From Rhyacichthys aspro (Eukaryota; Chordata; Actinopteri; Gobiiformes; Rhyacichthyidae), in contig CM072155.1 of assembly GCA_036850595.1 (NCBI GenBank), forward strand, positions 5,007,953-5,071,952: DNA of 64,000 nucleotides. Reading direction: 5' to 3'. Position 1 is the stretch's first letter. The number at the start of each line of letters is the position of its first letter. This document shows positions 35,701 through 45,210 of the stretch, piece after piece. The notes under the pieces are model-generated. The model did not search any database. It saw nothing but the letters and a program-made list of their open reading frames with translations, and was not told the DNA's origin. A program made the translations under genes and the position numbers.

Positions 35701-37848
35701 AGTGGAAGATAAAACAGTAAAATATCATAAAACATTATACATATTTTCAATGTCTAGCTTGTCTTTATCACGTGGATTGTAACAGTCAGCATTCATTTAA
35801 ATACAACCACTCATCATTAAACAGTCATTAGACACTAACCTTCATTAACCTTTTTGTGTAATTCATGAGAAGTGCTTTCCTTAATTGGGCACTGTTTAGT
35901 TCCAGTAATAGATCGTGAGTGGGATGAATACATTTTTATTTATTTCTTCAATTTTTTCCTTGTTCTTATCTCTCCACAGGGGTGACCCCAGCCTTGTCAA
36001 GTTAAACGTAGCCATCACCTGTGGTTATCTTCTGTACGGTGAGAATGTTGTTTACTCTTCCCTAGAGGTCAGCAGTAGTTTTGAGTGTTTATAGTGGATC
36101 AGTGTGGAATGTAATATTTTGTACAATGCACTTGTGTGGACAGGAATTTCAGAGAAAATGTCAGTTAATAAAAATGTTTGTCACTGTCGAAGCCTGTAAT
36201 GGGTGTCTAAAATTACACTTACATTGGTCGAATTTTGTCAGGTTGTAAAATTTGTTTAAACTTAAGCTCTGTTTTGTCTACACATTAAACTGAACTTTTG
36301 AAAATAGCACAGAATATATTGTGTTAAAATAGGAAATAATTGAAATGAATAGAATGGAAAACAGTGAAATAGGATGGAATAGAATAGAATAGAGTGTGGT
36401 GGAAGAAAATGTAAATCTAACTAAACTAGAACATGGCTGCGTTCATTTGCTTAGATCAGAGGTCCCCAACCTTTTTCACCACGGACCAGTTACGTGTGGT
36501 GAAGCCATTTTGATGGTTTTATAGTGTTGGATAGCAGCTACATATACATTACACTGAGCATAACTGTTTTATGCTCCTTTTAGCTGGGTTCAGTGTGTAG
36601 CACACAGAAGAGCTGGGAGTGAGTGAGTCAAGTAAAGTCAAGGGTGGGACTCTCTAGCGGAAGTTTTCAAAATAAAACACCCGGAACACCCATCATCTAT
36701 AAAAATAAAATCTTAAAAGTAAAATACTGATAAATGTTGGGCGCTTTGTATTATGTATATGTAATATGAACGTTGCCTTTTTGTGACATTTTTAAGCTTG
36801 GAGTCATTTTCCAGCACTGTTTTGATAATTAACCCCGGTGTGACTGCTGTCTCATGACTTTTAGTGTCACTCAGGACACGGTCGTCTGTGTGAACAAAGT
36901 GCTTTATCAGGTCATCTGCGTCGTCTGCTGACCCACCTCTGCTCTACATTTCAGACCTGGTGCTGCTGGCCTGTAATTGGAGCACTATGGGAGACAGCTT
37001 TTTCGTCTGCCACCACTTGGCGGCGCTCTATGCATATGGATATGTGCTGGTAAGACTTTCATCACTCAGAAAATGCATGACTCTCCTCTTTGCGAATTGT
37101 TACTTGTTATATCTACAGTATTTGTTAGCCTCAAAGCATGCTTGTTTGGCCCTTGATCAAATTAGACCCCCCGTTAAACTTTAATATTTTTTCCTCTTTT
37201 TTTCCAGACACGTGGCGTACTTCCATACTTTGCCAACTTCCGTCTCATTTCAGAGCTATCCACACCATTTGTAAACCAAAGGTAAATCAGTAGTTGCTTT
37301 AACATAAACGGATATCACTTAGAAAGGATAAAAAACTCTTTATTGGAACAAAATTACCCAGGTTTCAAAGTTCATATAGACAACAAGTAAGTGAAACTGT
37401 TTGGTGAATTAACGGGTGTTACTTCAAACTCTGTGGCATTAAAAAAACATGACAGCTATTTCTACATTTACCTACCTACCACTGACATGTATTGTCCTTC
37501 TGCAGGTGGTTCTTCGAGGCATTAAAATACCCCCGCTCACATCGCATGGTGGTATCAAACGGACTGGCCATGGCCGTGGTGTTCTTCCTGGTGCGTATCG
37601 CGGTCATGCCTTCATACTGGGCCAGCGTGTTCGCCACGTTTGGCACACCGGAGTTCGAGCGGCTCGGCTTGGGCGCCCAGGTGGCATGGATCACGTCCTG
37701 TATTGCCCTGGACATCTTGAACACTATCTGGATGTATAAAATCACACGCGGCGCATACAAAGTCCTGATGGGCACATTAGGACGGAAGGGGAAGGACGGA
37801 GTGGAGCGTTCTGACAAGAAAGATCACGTCAATAACCACACGGACTGA
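22304..37848 (+). CDS. tlcd4: TLC domain-containing protein 4 (six coding exons)
   Basis: Six exons (22304-22449, 28431-28520, 35980-36038, 36955-37049, 37208-37281, 37506-37848) join in phase through GT-AG introns into 807 nt, or 268 residues plus TGA. The length fits TLCD4/TMEM56 (about 263 in human). The product is a multi-pass membrane protein. Hydrophobic segments lie near residues 8-28, 52-70, 88-106, 114-130, 173-192 and 208-228. The TLC-family landmarks are 'EWNSR' (45-49), paired histidines in VCHH (118-119), 'NFRLISELSTPFVNQRWFFE' (140-159), and a basic, polar C-terminus (KGKDG...KKDHVNNHTD). TLC proteins are lipid-related membrane proteins; the biochemical role of TLCD4 is not shown by this sequence. 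No frameshift or missing motif is seen. The neighbour cnn3 supports the assignment. Whether it is the a or b fish paralogue is unknown. Confidence 0.95.
22496..22554 (+). repeat. Left copy of the ~59-bp duplication flanking Tc1
   Basis: It begins tatatctggaaaaagaat and ends ggatgactttatac. It matches 23510-23567 with only about three or four differences. The two copies bracket the Tc1 remnant, far longer than the TA duplication such elements make. Confidence 0.9.
22560..23509 (+). mobile_element. Tc1/mariner element, deleted (950 bp)
   Basis: The ends are inverted repeats (left cagtggcatgaaaaagtgtg; right cagtttttcatggcactg), each flanked by TA (22558-22559, 23510-23511). The 3' non-coding block 'gctgagggtggcacaac' and the ends match the MITE at 4450-4762, so both belong to one family. 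The transposase N-terminal DNA-binding part is missing and the C-terminal part is broken, so the element cannot move by itself. Confidence 0.9.
22866..23240 (+). pseudogene. Tc1 transposase, C-terminal remnant
   Basis: The frame contains the typical Tc1 phrases GTMNSALYQKILKENVRP and QQDNDAKHTS. The latter includes an Asp of the DDE catalytic triad in the usual QDNDPKHT context, here with Ala for Pro. After frame disruption near 23050 the phrases NPIEMLWHDLKKAVHA and a following stop can be read, including the catalytic Glu region. The N-terminal helix-turn-helix half is absent. It is a dead copy inside a tlcd4 intron, on the same strand as the gene. Confidence 0.88.
23510..23567 (+). repeat. 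Right copy of the ~59-bp duplication flanking Tc1
   Basis: It matches 22496-22554 from tatatctg through ggatgacttta with few substitutions and one small indel near the end. Confidence 0.9.
23975..24160 (-). mobile_element. tRNA-derived SINE
   Basis: On the minus strand the element begins 'ggggcatctaatggttaccc', with an A-box-like stretch. It has a clear RNA polymerase III B box (ggtttcgattcc) and ends in 'caataaaaggcaaaaaagcc' followed by an A-rich tail. The order tRNA-like head, tRNA-unrelated body and A-rich tail is that of a fish tRNA-derived SINE. The family name is not certain. Confidence 0.75.
24620..25168. mobile_element. TTAA-flanked MITE, copy 1 (549 bp)
   Basis: TTAA lies at both ends (24620-24623 and 25165-25168). 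The inverted ends are related: left TTAAaagtgaaatatgcagg, right end reversed TTAAaggcataatatgcaag. The copy at 61427-61778 has the same ends. TTAA target sites fit piggyBac or Kolobok-type transposons. No transposase is present. Confidence 0.7.
26264..26871. repeat. Homopolymer-rich block (poly-G, poly-A, poly-T)
   Basis: About 600 bases made almost wholly of long G, A and T runs on the + strand, with a few C-runs. Normal complex sequence stops sharply at 'ttttggtgttg' and resumes at 'agtgttaattaatttttg'. The open frames here encode only poly-Gly, poly-Lys and poly-Phe and are meaningless. The most likely explanation is low-quality or collapsed read sequence in the assembly. A real G-rich microsatellite may lie underneath. 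Confidence 0.9.
28431..28520 (+). CDS. tlcd4: tlcd4 coding exon 2
   Basis: Acceptor cttcttttag, donor gtaaga at 28521, 90 nt, phase 2 in and out. It encodes LVSTVHALIVGFFCLYILWF and DDAVNANPV, a membrane segment with the conserved 'VSTxHxL' start of the TLC domain. It completes Arg49 and begins Trp79. Confidence 0.93.
31510..32135. repeat. Possible MITE rich in 'TTTAGT' phrases
   Basis: The segment has many 'tttagtttta', 'tttagtca' and 'ttagtcatc' phrases. It closes with 'tgacaaaaactatgacgaaa' and 'caaattaacactgg', a pattern recalling a common fish DNA-transposon end (reverse complement 'ccagtgttaattt'). The left end is blurred by an A-run at about 31520-31536. Confidence 0.45.
32601..32835. 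promoter_or_regulatory. Intronic CpG cluster
   Basis: This 235-bp stretch is far richer in CpG than the surrounding intron (runs such as 'cctcggcggcgctgc' and 'ggccggagcggctgcc'). It may be an enhancer, an alternative promoter or the remnant of a transposon. No factor site or exon is assigned. Confidence 0.35.
33555..33830 (+). repeat. Repeat B, copy 4
   Basis: The core aactatggtagccctgcagg plus gacatg is followed by 'tatgaacaaaccctg', then 'gctcagtttgtcctctctgg' near 33704 and 'agggctattttgaggg' near 33805. The order matches the copies at 5444 and 9451. Confidence 0.65.
35980..36038 (+). CDS. tlcd4: tlcd4 coding exon 3
   Basis: 59 nt between acceptor tctccacag and donor gtgaga. It encodes GDPSLVKLNVAITCGYLLY, the start of the next membrane segment. 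Phase 2 in, phase 1 out. Confidence 0.93.
36455..36540. mobile_element. hAT-type terminal fragment
   Basis: The phrase 'cagaggtccccaaccttttt' followed by 'caccacggaccagtt' closely resembles a widespread vertebrate hAT terminal sequence. The other end and a target duplication were not found. It lies in the intron between coding exons 3 and 4. A weaker piece of the same type is near 18370. Confidence 0.5.
36955..37049 (+). CDS. tlcd4: tlcd4 coding exon 4
   Basis: 95 nt between acceptor catttcag and donor gtaaga. It encodes LVLLACNWSTMGDSFFVCHH and LAALYAYGYVL. The paired His (residues 118-119) is the landmark of the TLC family. Phase 1 in, phase 0 out. Confidence 0.95.
37208..37281 (+). CDS. 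tlcd4: tlcd4 coding exon 5
   Basis: 74 nt between acceptor tttttccag and donor gtaaat. It encodes TRGVLPYFANFRLISELSTP and FVNQ; the NFRL..ELS.PF.NQ block is the most conserved in TLCD4. Phase 0 in, phase 2 out. Confidence 0.95.
37506..37848 (+). CDS. tlcd4: tlcd4 terminal coding exon
   Basis: Acceptor ccttctgcag ends at 37505. The frame completes Arg155, then reads WFFEALKYPRSHRMVVSNGL, two more hydrophobic segments, and a lysine/aspartate-rich cytosol-like tail ending in NHTD and TGA (37846-37848). Confidence 0.95.
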
Positions 37849-37887
37849 GACAGCACAGAACAAAATGTGATATAGAGCAAGGAACAC

Positions 37888-37893
37888 AATAAA
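37888..37893 (+). terminator. tlcd4: Proximal poly(A) signal of tlcd4
   Basis: A canonical AATAAA 40 nt after the stop codon. Whether it is used is not shown. Confidence 0.4.
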
Positions 37894-38240
37894 CGTCCAG
37901 TTCTCAGACTTTGGTCTTTTAAAATTGGGTAGCAGAGCGGGCGAAGACTCCTCAGGGTGCTTCCCAACCTTTAGATAAGGAGACTGTTTCTTGACTTCCT
38001 CTAGCACCAGCCTTGGCAGTCTCAGAGCTCAGATTAACGTTTCCACCGAGCGGTATGGTACAGTTTGGAATGCTCATCAGTGATTTGGCTGTTCAATGCA
38101 ACATATCCAAGAAATGTCGTGTTTTAATTTACAAATAATGGGCCATACGATGATGAGTCTTGGGGAAAGAGCAAATACTATGAGACATTTGTTAATGTTT
38201 GTCCAAAAAATGTGAAACGTTTTGCATTATTTATTAATCG

Positions 38241-40400
38241 CCAGAACAAAACAAGCTTTATTGAAAACAAAGCAAGGACCATAAGAAGCTGACGCAGTTT
38301 AAATTCTAAACAGCCGCTGATATAATTAAAATGTTTGCTACATTGGAGTTTATTCCATAAAAGTGCATCATTTTGCGATGTTTTCCTTGGCATTTATCTC
38401 CAGAACAAAACCAAATTAAAAAATGATAAACTGTGAACTCATTTAATCAAATTTAATCAAATCAAATGTAGTGGTTTTAAAATGATGAACCACAAGCCAT
38501 AAGAGGACCCAATGCAATGTAGAATGTGGAACAAAAGCTTCGTTTAAAATAGTGATCCGTAAACTGGCTTGTTTGTCGTTTGCTTCCGATACAGTTTAAG
38601 GCAGTGTAGACAATGACTGAAGTGGCTTTCGTTCACAAAGCAAAAGCCCTACTTAAAAGCAGAAAAGAATGTTTATGAGTAACTATGTCGGGTATTAAAA
38701 GTGCAATATTTCTCATAGGTTTTTTTTTGCTTGTTTTTTTGTATATGGCACCCCAGAACAAGACAAGCTTTCTTAAACGGTAACCTCTGAAGTAATTGCG
38801 ATAAAATGCCAAGTCTGGATCCATGTAGAAACAACTAATGATTCATCACTGTATTGGGAACAGATGTTGATTAATTAGTTAGTTTAAAAAATTATGTTCT
38901 TTCATCTTGGTATGTTGCTGTTTTTAAACAAGAACAAAACATGCTTTGTTTGATTAAAAAAACAGTTTCTTTGCATTGTTTTACATTTTCCAAATTCAGT
39001 TTTTTGTGTGAGGACTTTCTATCATCGAATCACCCAACTGCAGTGTTTTTAGCTGCATCTTTTAGTTCCATTCCACTGTCTTCGCACACACGCAACAAAA
39101 TAATTTTAAAAAGTTGACCAGACTTCGTACTATTTTTGTCAATATAAATGCAACTAAAACCACTCTGAAATGTATTGTACCGCTTGGTGGAAACCGTGTA
39201 CGTTAGCAGACAACAGGTTATAGCACACTTTATCCTCGCCCCGTCAATCTCTCCCCACGTCACTCCTGTCACCATCGACTTCAGCCAAAGTCCAATCCTC
39301 TGAAGTGCCTGCGAACGACAGGAAAAGCAATAATGTCTCCAACAGCGCCGCTCTCATTCACGTCGACCCTCCTCCCCCTCCACCCGCCTTCCTCACGGTC
39401 CGTCCACGCCGCCGAGTCAACACTTGTCACTGCGCGGCCATCCAGAGTTCGTGGATTCGTGGATCTATAGGGCTCCTGTCTTTGAGACCTCACACGTGGC
39501 TAACTGTAGACGAACAAGAAGAACACCGCAATGCCTCAGTTTCTCACCTGCTGTGGCCTCCTCGCAAAACAAGCGGCGCCGCCTCTATCACCAGCCTCGC
39601 CCCTCTGGACACCCTTCGTACGAACTGGACATCCCTCGTATCTGACTATATGCATGGAAAAAGATAGGGTCGAAGCTCTCTCGATTATCTCATCGGACCA
39701 TGTTGCCTTTTCAGTATTCCTCCTGTGTCGTCACTGTGCTTTCTTTTTGTGATACAGCCTCAAATCCAAAATCTCCATCCCATTTTGCCTCGGGTTTGTC
39801 TCCTGTGTTCTACCTCTCCTGTCATCAGCCATCAGTTAGCAGTCGACGCAATCTCGTGTGATAGCAGTGGTTCAGAAAGCTTATCCGTTCACCGTCTTCA
39901 GAGTTTATCCCGGCAAATGCAGAGAGAAAAAACAAGGAGTGCTTTCTTAGCTTTCTTTTGCTCTCCATCTGTGCTCTCAGTGGTGATGAATCTGAGGAAG
40001 CAAAGTAGGGTTCCTTCACAGCATGAGAAGAAAGTTTGTAATATGTTTTCCAGGTCGATGTGAAAAAGAGAAATCAGAGAATAAGAAAAACATTTTGAAA
40101 AGATATTTCCTGAAGCTCCACACATTTTGAAATTCTAGACGATTTTTGAATGACAAAAAGTGCGTAGAGTAGGTTGTTAGCATTGGTTTGTTTACATGGT
40201 TTACATATTTTGCCAGAACAAAACAAGCTTTGTTGAGAACAAACTCTGAACTTGGTGTTTCCACTACCTCTGTTTATGCAACATAGACAACAAATGCAGC
40301 GCTTTCAATTGATGAAATCTCTAAAATTTGTCTTTATTCTTCTTGGAATATGTTTATCACCAGAACAAAACAGGCTTTGTTGGAAACGGTAACCCCTAAA
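38241..40400 (+). repeat. Dispersed 'CCAGAACAAAACAAGCTTTG' motif array
   Basis: A block of about 30-45 bases recurs at 38241, 38400 (partial), 38528 (partial), 38753, 38931, 40213 and 40360. The best copies read ccagaacaaaacaagctttg followed by 'ttgaaaac(g)' and often 'gtaacc(c/t)ct(a/g)aa'. Spacings of about 130-175 bases within clusters suggest a decayed tandem repeat of about 150-175 bp. No copies were seen elsewhere in the window. Confidence 0.7.
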
Positions 40401-40793
40401 CAGTTATGTTTGTGTAGGATTCTCTACAATTGTCCTAAATTTCACACATTTAAATTTCTCAGTTTGTTGTGACCGGGAGATCATTTGTCTTGTCACACTA
40501 CTTGACCTACAACCACCAATTTAAAATAAAATTGAAGGCAATAGCAAAAACATTTAAGCATATTTAAACATTTAAGATTTTCTGGCACCACAGTGAAAAT
40601 CAAAGACCACTTGTTTTTGAAGGCCAGAATTTCCTTATCAAACACACCCTAACTTTTAAGACTTTAACATTACTATTATGCTACGGTGCCTTAATTCGCT
40701 TTCATCAGATTTTAAATGTAGTGTGAAGAATTAGTAAAGACTGGAATTTAGAGTTTAGAAAATGTGTGGAATTTTGACATGGGGGAAAAAAGT

Positions 40794-41173
40794 AGGGCTG
40801 CACAATATTAGGAACGTATTAGAACTGAATAAAAACCTCTTAGCTAATCATGACGTATTAGGTTTACGCTGTGATATTTAGCTTTTATTGTTGGTCATCA
40901 TAAACATGCTTGAACAAAATCAATAAAATTAATTGATTTAAAATGAACACAAGAAGATAGCACTATAGAACTTTTAATGGCCGCACTGCCACTGACTATC
41001 ATTTGGTCATATCACTGTGATTTAAGATTGCCCAAGTCTTGACATGAAAAACAATGTCAGGCAAATAGAATACCATCAAATATTGCAGTTCAACCATTCA
41101 TTGCAGTTTATTCTATCAGATGTGTGTGTTGTTATTGTAATCACAATAGGTTTGTGATTTATTGTGCAGCCCT
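40794..41173. mobile_element. hAT-like MITE with AGGGCTGCACAAT ends (380 bp)
   Basis: A 13-bp perfect inverted repeat, agggctgcacaat at 40794 and attgtgcagccct at 41161-41173, bounds the element. A 7-bp direct repeat aaaaagt abuts both ends, close to the 8-bp duplication of hAT elements. The inside is AT-rich and non-coding. Confidence 0.75.
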
Positions 41174-43615
41174 AAAAAGTGTACAGAAATCCTGTAAAAA
41201 GTTTCTCCCTTTGGAGAAAAAGGTATCTCTGCATTTGCTGCCTCTGTAAATCGACAATATGGTGCTGTTACCTCGGCAGAATGTCTGGATAAACTGGATA
41301 AAGGCCTCAGTGTAGCTCACGTACTGTCATCAGTATAATTTTCTGTAAAAATGTAAATCATCTCTATAGAGCATGGTACTATTAACATATTTTTGTGATG
41401 CCTTAGTGAATAGTCTGATTAGATGAAAAACATCTAAATATTATTGCATTAATCTAATGCTACATAAGGTTTGCCTTCGTAGACACTTGTTTTGTCCCTG
41501 AATGCATGTTTTATTTTCCTTCCCTTCCCTGCATGTTTGTGTGTATACAGTACATATGATAAATGCGGGTCTTTCTGCATGCGGAGAACTCACTCTTCAT
41601 TACCACATTCTTCCTAAGCCAATTTGTTGGTTCGAAGAACTCTTGTCTGCAGTTAGCAGACGCCAATCACTACACTTTCTGGCAGACAGAGATACAAGAG
41701 GCTCGCTACATTTTATCAACAAGATTCTACAACGTTGCTCGCATGTTTACTCCTTTGGGTCTGTTTCAGGACGGCTGGATTGAAATCTAGCGTGAGAATG
41801 TCGGTGTTCACTGTGGAACTGAAAAAGCACACTCCCCGCGGAGCAATAATTCACTGATCTCCTGTATTTCTGTCTGTCACCACAGAGGAGGGGCTGCAGT
41901 ATCTGTGCCTTTACACAAACGATGGGTGTGATGCAGTTAGATTCAAATTAGCATGACCTTTATACCTTCTAACCAGTGCGTCTTGTATTCAATATGTATT
42001 CTTCATGTATAGGTTTTTATAATCTGCCTGCACAATGACTAATCCGGCCAAGTATTTACAATCCAAAGCCCTGCTTGTGTTGATTTGTGAAGACAGGGAT
42101 AGGTCTTTTTGAATGTTGCTTAGTGGCATTAGGATGAGCTCACTGCGTCCAAGGTGAATCCAAATCTATTTTTTTTAATATGTAGATAGATTTATGAATG
42201 GGAAGGCCGACGTCTCACTTCTCCGGCTTCCTACTTTCAAAACTGTGAATAGTTGTAGAATCAAACTAATGTTGTTCGATGGAGCCTGCCCACTGCTGCG
42301 GCTCTCATGCACAAAAACAAGCATAATTCTCTTGCAAAACCAGGAGTTTTGGTACTTCAGGGTTTTTTACACTATATATTTCAACAACTGGTAGTTGTGC
42401 TGTATAGCCGAATGAACATATGCTTGATTGAAAAGGCTGCTATTAAAGGCCACAGTGTGTTTTCTGTATTAGTATTGCATCAGGCCTTTTGTTTTTTTGC
42501 ACAGGCCAACTTCCATTATACAGTTAACACATTATATCAACATAATATACTGGGAAAATACTGAAATTACTGGGATACGGCGTCCTGTGTATAAATATTG
42601 CAGGCAGACACACGGACTGTTGTGGGGTATGTTATTGGTCCGTGGATTTAGCTGCCAATGGATTTTTGTTATGAGAAATCAAAAATCCAAAACGAGGAAA
42701 TTAGACTTTATTCATTTGGTTTGATCGAGGTTTAACCCATGACTGTGGATGTTTTATAAGACCTCTGCAAAAATTGTCTTGTTGGCATTTCCACCAGTGG
42801 CCACATGTGGTATTGCAGCAAAAATGTCCATATCATTAGATATTGTATCATTTGTCTATTTTCATATCTTTTCTAATCTATCTTTTTCTCTTTTAAAAAT
42901 CCTTTGAATAGCTTAAATTAAAATGTTATCATGTCAGGCTCTAATAAAATATCACGAGTGGCCATTGCTGTATTTGAATCCAGGTTTGATAATACATCCA
43001 TGGTTCTGTCCAAATTTTGCATATCTCTTTGTAAAAGCTACACTTTTACCTCTTTAAGTGGTCACTATAAACTGACTTGAACGTGCAGAAATAGCTTATT
43101 TCTGAATTTGTCTATTTAAAAGCAAAAATCTGCTGGTGACTAAGTACATGGACCGTCACAGTTTTGTACAAAACAGTGTATAATTACAGCTGGTATTAAA
43201 CATTGCTGTATATCTGCTCCATTTTTCTTCTTTTTAGTCTTTAATTTTCTTTTTTTTGCTGAATGATTCTCAGTGTAGGATACATTGATTTTCAGTGTCT
43301 CAGTGATGATGTAATTGAAACTGGGAAAATTACCGACGTACAGCTAATCAGATGACTTGTGGCTTACCTTCTTTATGTGACTGTTTTTCTTTTTTAATTT
43401 TGTCTTTTAAACCAATGCAATTTTCTGATTGTTTTGATCAGTCTTTTTTTTTTTTCCTGGGGATTTTAATGTGAAGCAGCCTACACTACTTCCAGGCCCT
43501 CAGGGGTTTGAGTATTACCTTGTGACTCTGCTCGTTGGCATCTACAATGACCACTACTAATGATCATATAATTGTAGAGCTGAAAACTGAGACTTACTTG
43601 AAAGTGTTGATCTTC

Positions 43616-43621
43616 AATAAA
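43616..43621 (+). terminator. tlcd4: Distal poly(A) signal candidate
   Basis: AATAAA followed within about 20-35 bases by a GT-rich element. It is the best candidate for the end of a long tlcd4 transcript. Confidence 0.35.
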
Positions 43622-43640
43622 GCTGAAGACAATGGAAATG

Positions 43641-44583
43641 TTTGGTTGATTCTGGACTCCTTTATTTTACCTTTGAACGTTGTTTGTGTAGTATATATAT
43701 TTTACCACCAGGAGGCCCTCTGACCAACAGAGAGATCTAAATATCCACTTAGAGACTTGAAAGCAGTTCTTGACTTTGTGCTTAAGGCCAGCTTCAGGAA
43801 GTAATTAAATCCTACGGACTACTGTGGTGAGTCAAATAAACATCTTTACTGCCTGGATTAAAGAATGGAGTTGGTCTCTAGAGCTAAATTCTTTTTTGTT
43901 ACAAGTCTGTTTAACTCTGAGTAAGATGAGATATACATAGAATAGGTAGAATAGCAACTTACCTTTATAGTCCAATCTACATTTGGGTCTCAAAATTACT
44001 TAGAAAAGCATGAAAAATATTGTCACAGTATGTTGTATTTAATTCTGATTTAATAAAAGCATTATAAAATCAGAGTTGAATAAAACATACTGCACCAGCT
44101 TTTTGGCTGTAGAACCCTGAAAAATACAGTGGCCCTGAGGTGCATCATCAAAATGGTTTTTGTCCAGAGGAGAGGCATCCTTTGCATTAGCTGCATTACC
44201 TGAAAGCTTTTAAAAATGTAGGTAAGTTTTCATTTTGGAGGCAACCTTAATTTATAAGCATTATATATATATTGCTATTTTTGACATTGCATCTCAGGGC
44301 CACCATAGAAAAAGACCACTGGGCCAAAAATCCTTGGTATGTTTTAATTTTATTACCATGATGTTTATTTGTTTGTTTTTTGTCAGCCCTTACTATGCTC
44401 AGTCACCTGCAATGGCAGACAAAGTATATGTGACCAGAAGTGAACTGAAAAAAGGAGCTTAGATAGCACAAAATTAGCTGTTATGGTAGCCAGTAATGCT
44501 AGTGGGTCACTAGATACATCTACTTACAATGGCTTTGTATGTCTTTAGGTGTAGCTAGGATGAATGAATTAAAGAACTGAAGA
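43641..44583. other. Gene-free interval
   Basis: AT-rich sequence with no supported exon or repeat core. Confidence 0.5.
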
Positions 44584-45210
44584 GGCTAGCACTGCTTTGT
44601 AACTTGTGTTTAACATTTCCAGTTAGCTCTTTGGTTAGCATTCAAGTATTAGCAAAAATAAGGTTTAAGGTTTATTTTAGTAATAAATGGACCACTATTT
44701 TGTTTAAGTAAAGAAAATAAAAAACATTTAGATTATAACATTCAGGATATTATAGCTACTATTGGTATGTTTTTATTTCATTATTTAATTTAAGCCATAT
44801 TTGCTTTGTTTTTTAGCTGTTTTTCTGATTTATAAAGACATATTCAGCGCTGAAAAAAACAATTTATCGACAGCTATTAAACTTTGTGGAACGTCATGTG
44901 ACAAGCCGGTGTCGACTAATGGGAGTGCTCCTTTTTCGAGCATGTGACTTTGCAAGCATGTGATTGGCTAAGGTTTTCCGTTCCTGAATAGAGGTTCTCA
45001 TCTATTAAAAATCCCCCAAGTAATATATGCTTTGACAATATACTATTTAGGGTTTAAACTATTTTCTAGAACTAGAAGAAAAAAATATAAGGTACCGTCT
45101 GTTTAAGCTATGGTATAAGTTGAATTTAATTTACTGTGAAATGACAAGAAACAGACTAGAGTTGCTTTGTAACTTGTGTTGAACATTTCCCGTTAGTGTT
45201 TAGGTTAGCA
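44584..45210. repeat. 570-bp-spaced direct repeats around a repeat A copy
   Basis: A 57-base segment (44584-44640: gctttgtaacttgtgttt... to ttggttagca) recurs at 45154-45210 with a few substitutions. Between them lies an inverted partial copy of repeat A. The paired segments could be ends of one larger element. Confidence 0.6.
44820..45086 (-). repeat. Repeat A, copy 3 (inverted, partial)
   Basis: On the minus strand it reads 'ttttttcttctagttctaga', the 'attgggagtgctcc' region (as ggagcactcccattagtcga) and 'ttcagcgctgaatatgtc'. These match 2538-2830 in order. The 3' half of the repeat is missing. Confidence 0.65.

Larger units (their letters stand above)
28521..35979 (+). other. tlcd4: tlcd4 intron between coding exons 2 and 3
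   Basis: 7.46 kb from donor gtaaga to acceptor tctccacag. It contains a MITE-like repeat (about 31510-32135), a CpG cluster (32601-32835) and a copy of repeat B (33555-33830). Frames around 30237-30661 are open on the + strand but carry no known domain or convincing splice sites. Confidence 0.85.
37849..43640 (+). other. tlcd4: tlcd4 3' flank, possible long 3' UTR
   Basis: No further coding exon is seen. AATAAA hexamers occur 40 nt after the stop (37888-37893), at 40525-40530 and at 43616-43621. The last is followed by a GT-rich stretch (tgtttggttgattctgg) and is the most convincing cleavage site, giving a UTR of about 5.8 kb. The alternative is early cleavage at 37.9 kb, with the rest intergenic. 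A motif array (38241-40400) and a MITE (40794-41173) lie inside. Open frames at 39305-39752 have no recognisable domain. Confidence 0.4.

Noticed and set aside
39305..39752. Open frames downstream of tlcd4 as an extra gene
   Set aside because: Three overlapping frames in a moderately GC-rich stretch, no domain and no splice signals; likely UTR or intergenic.
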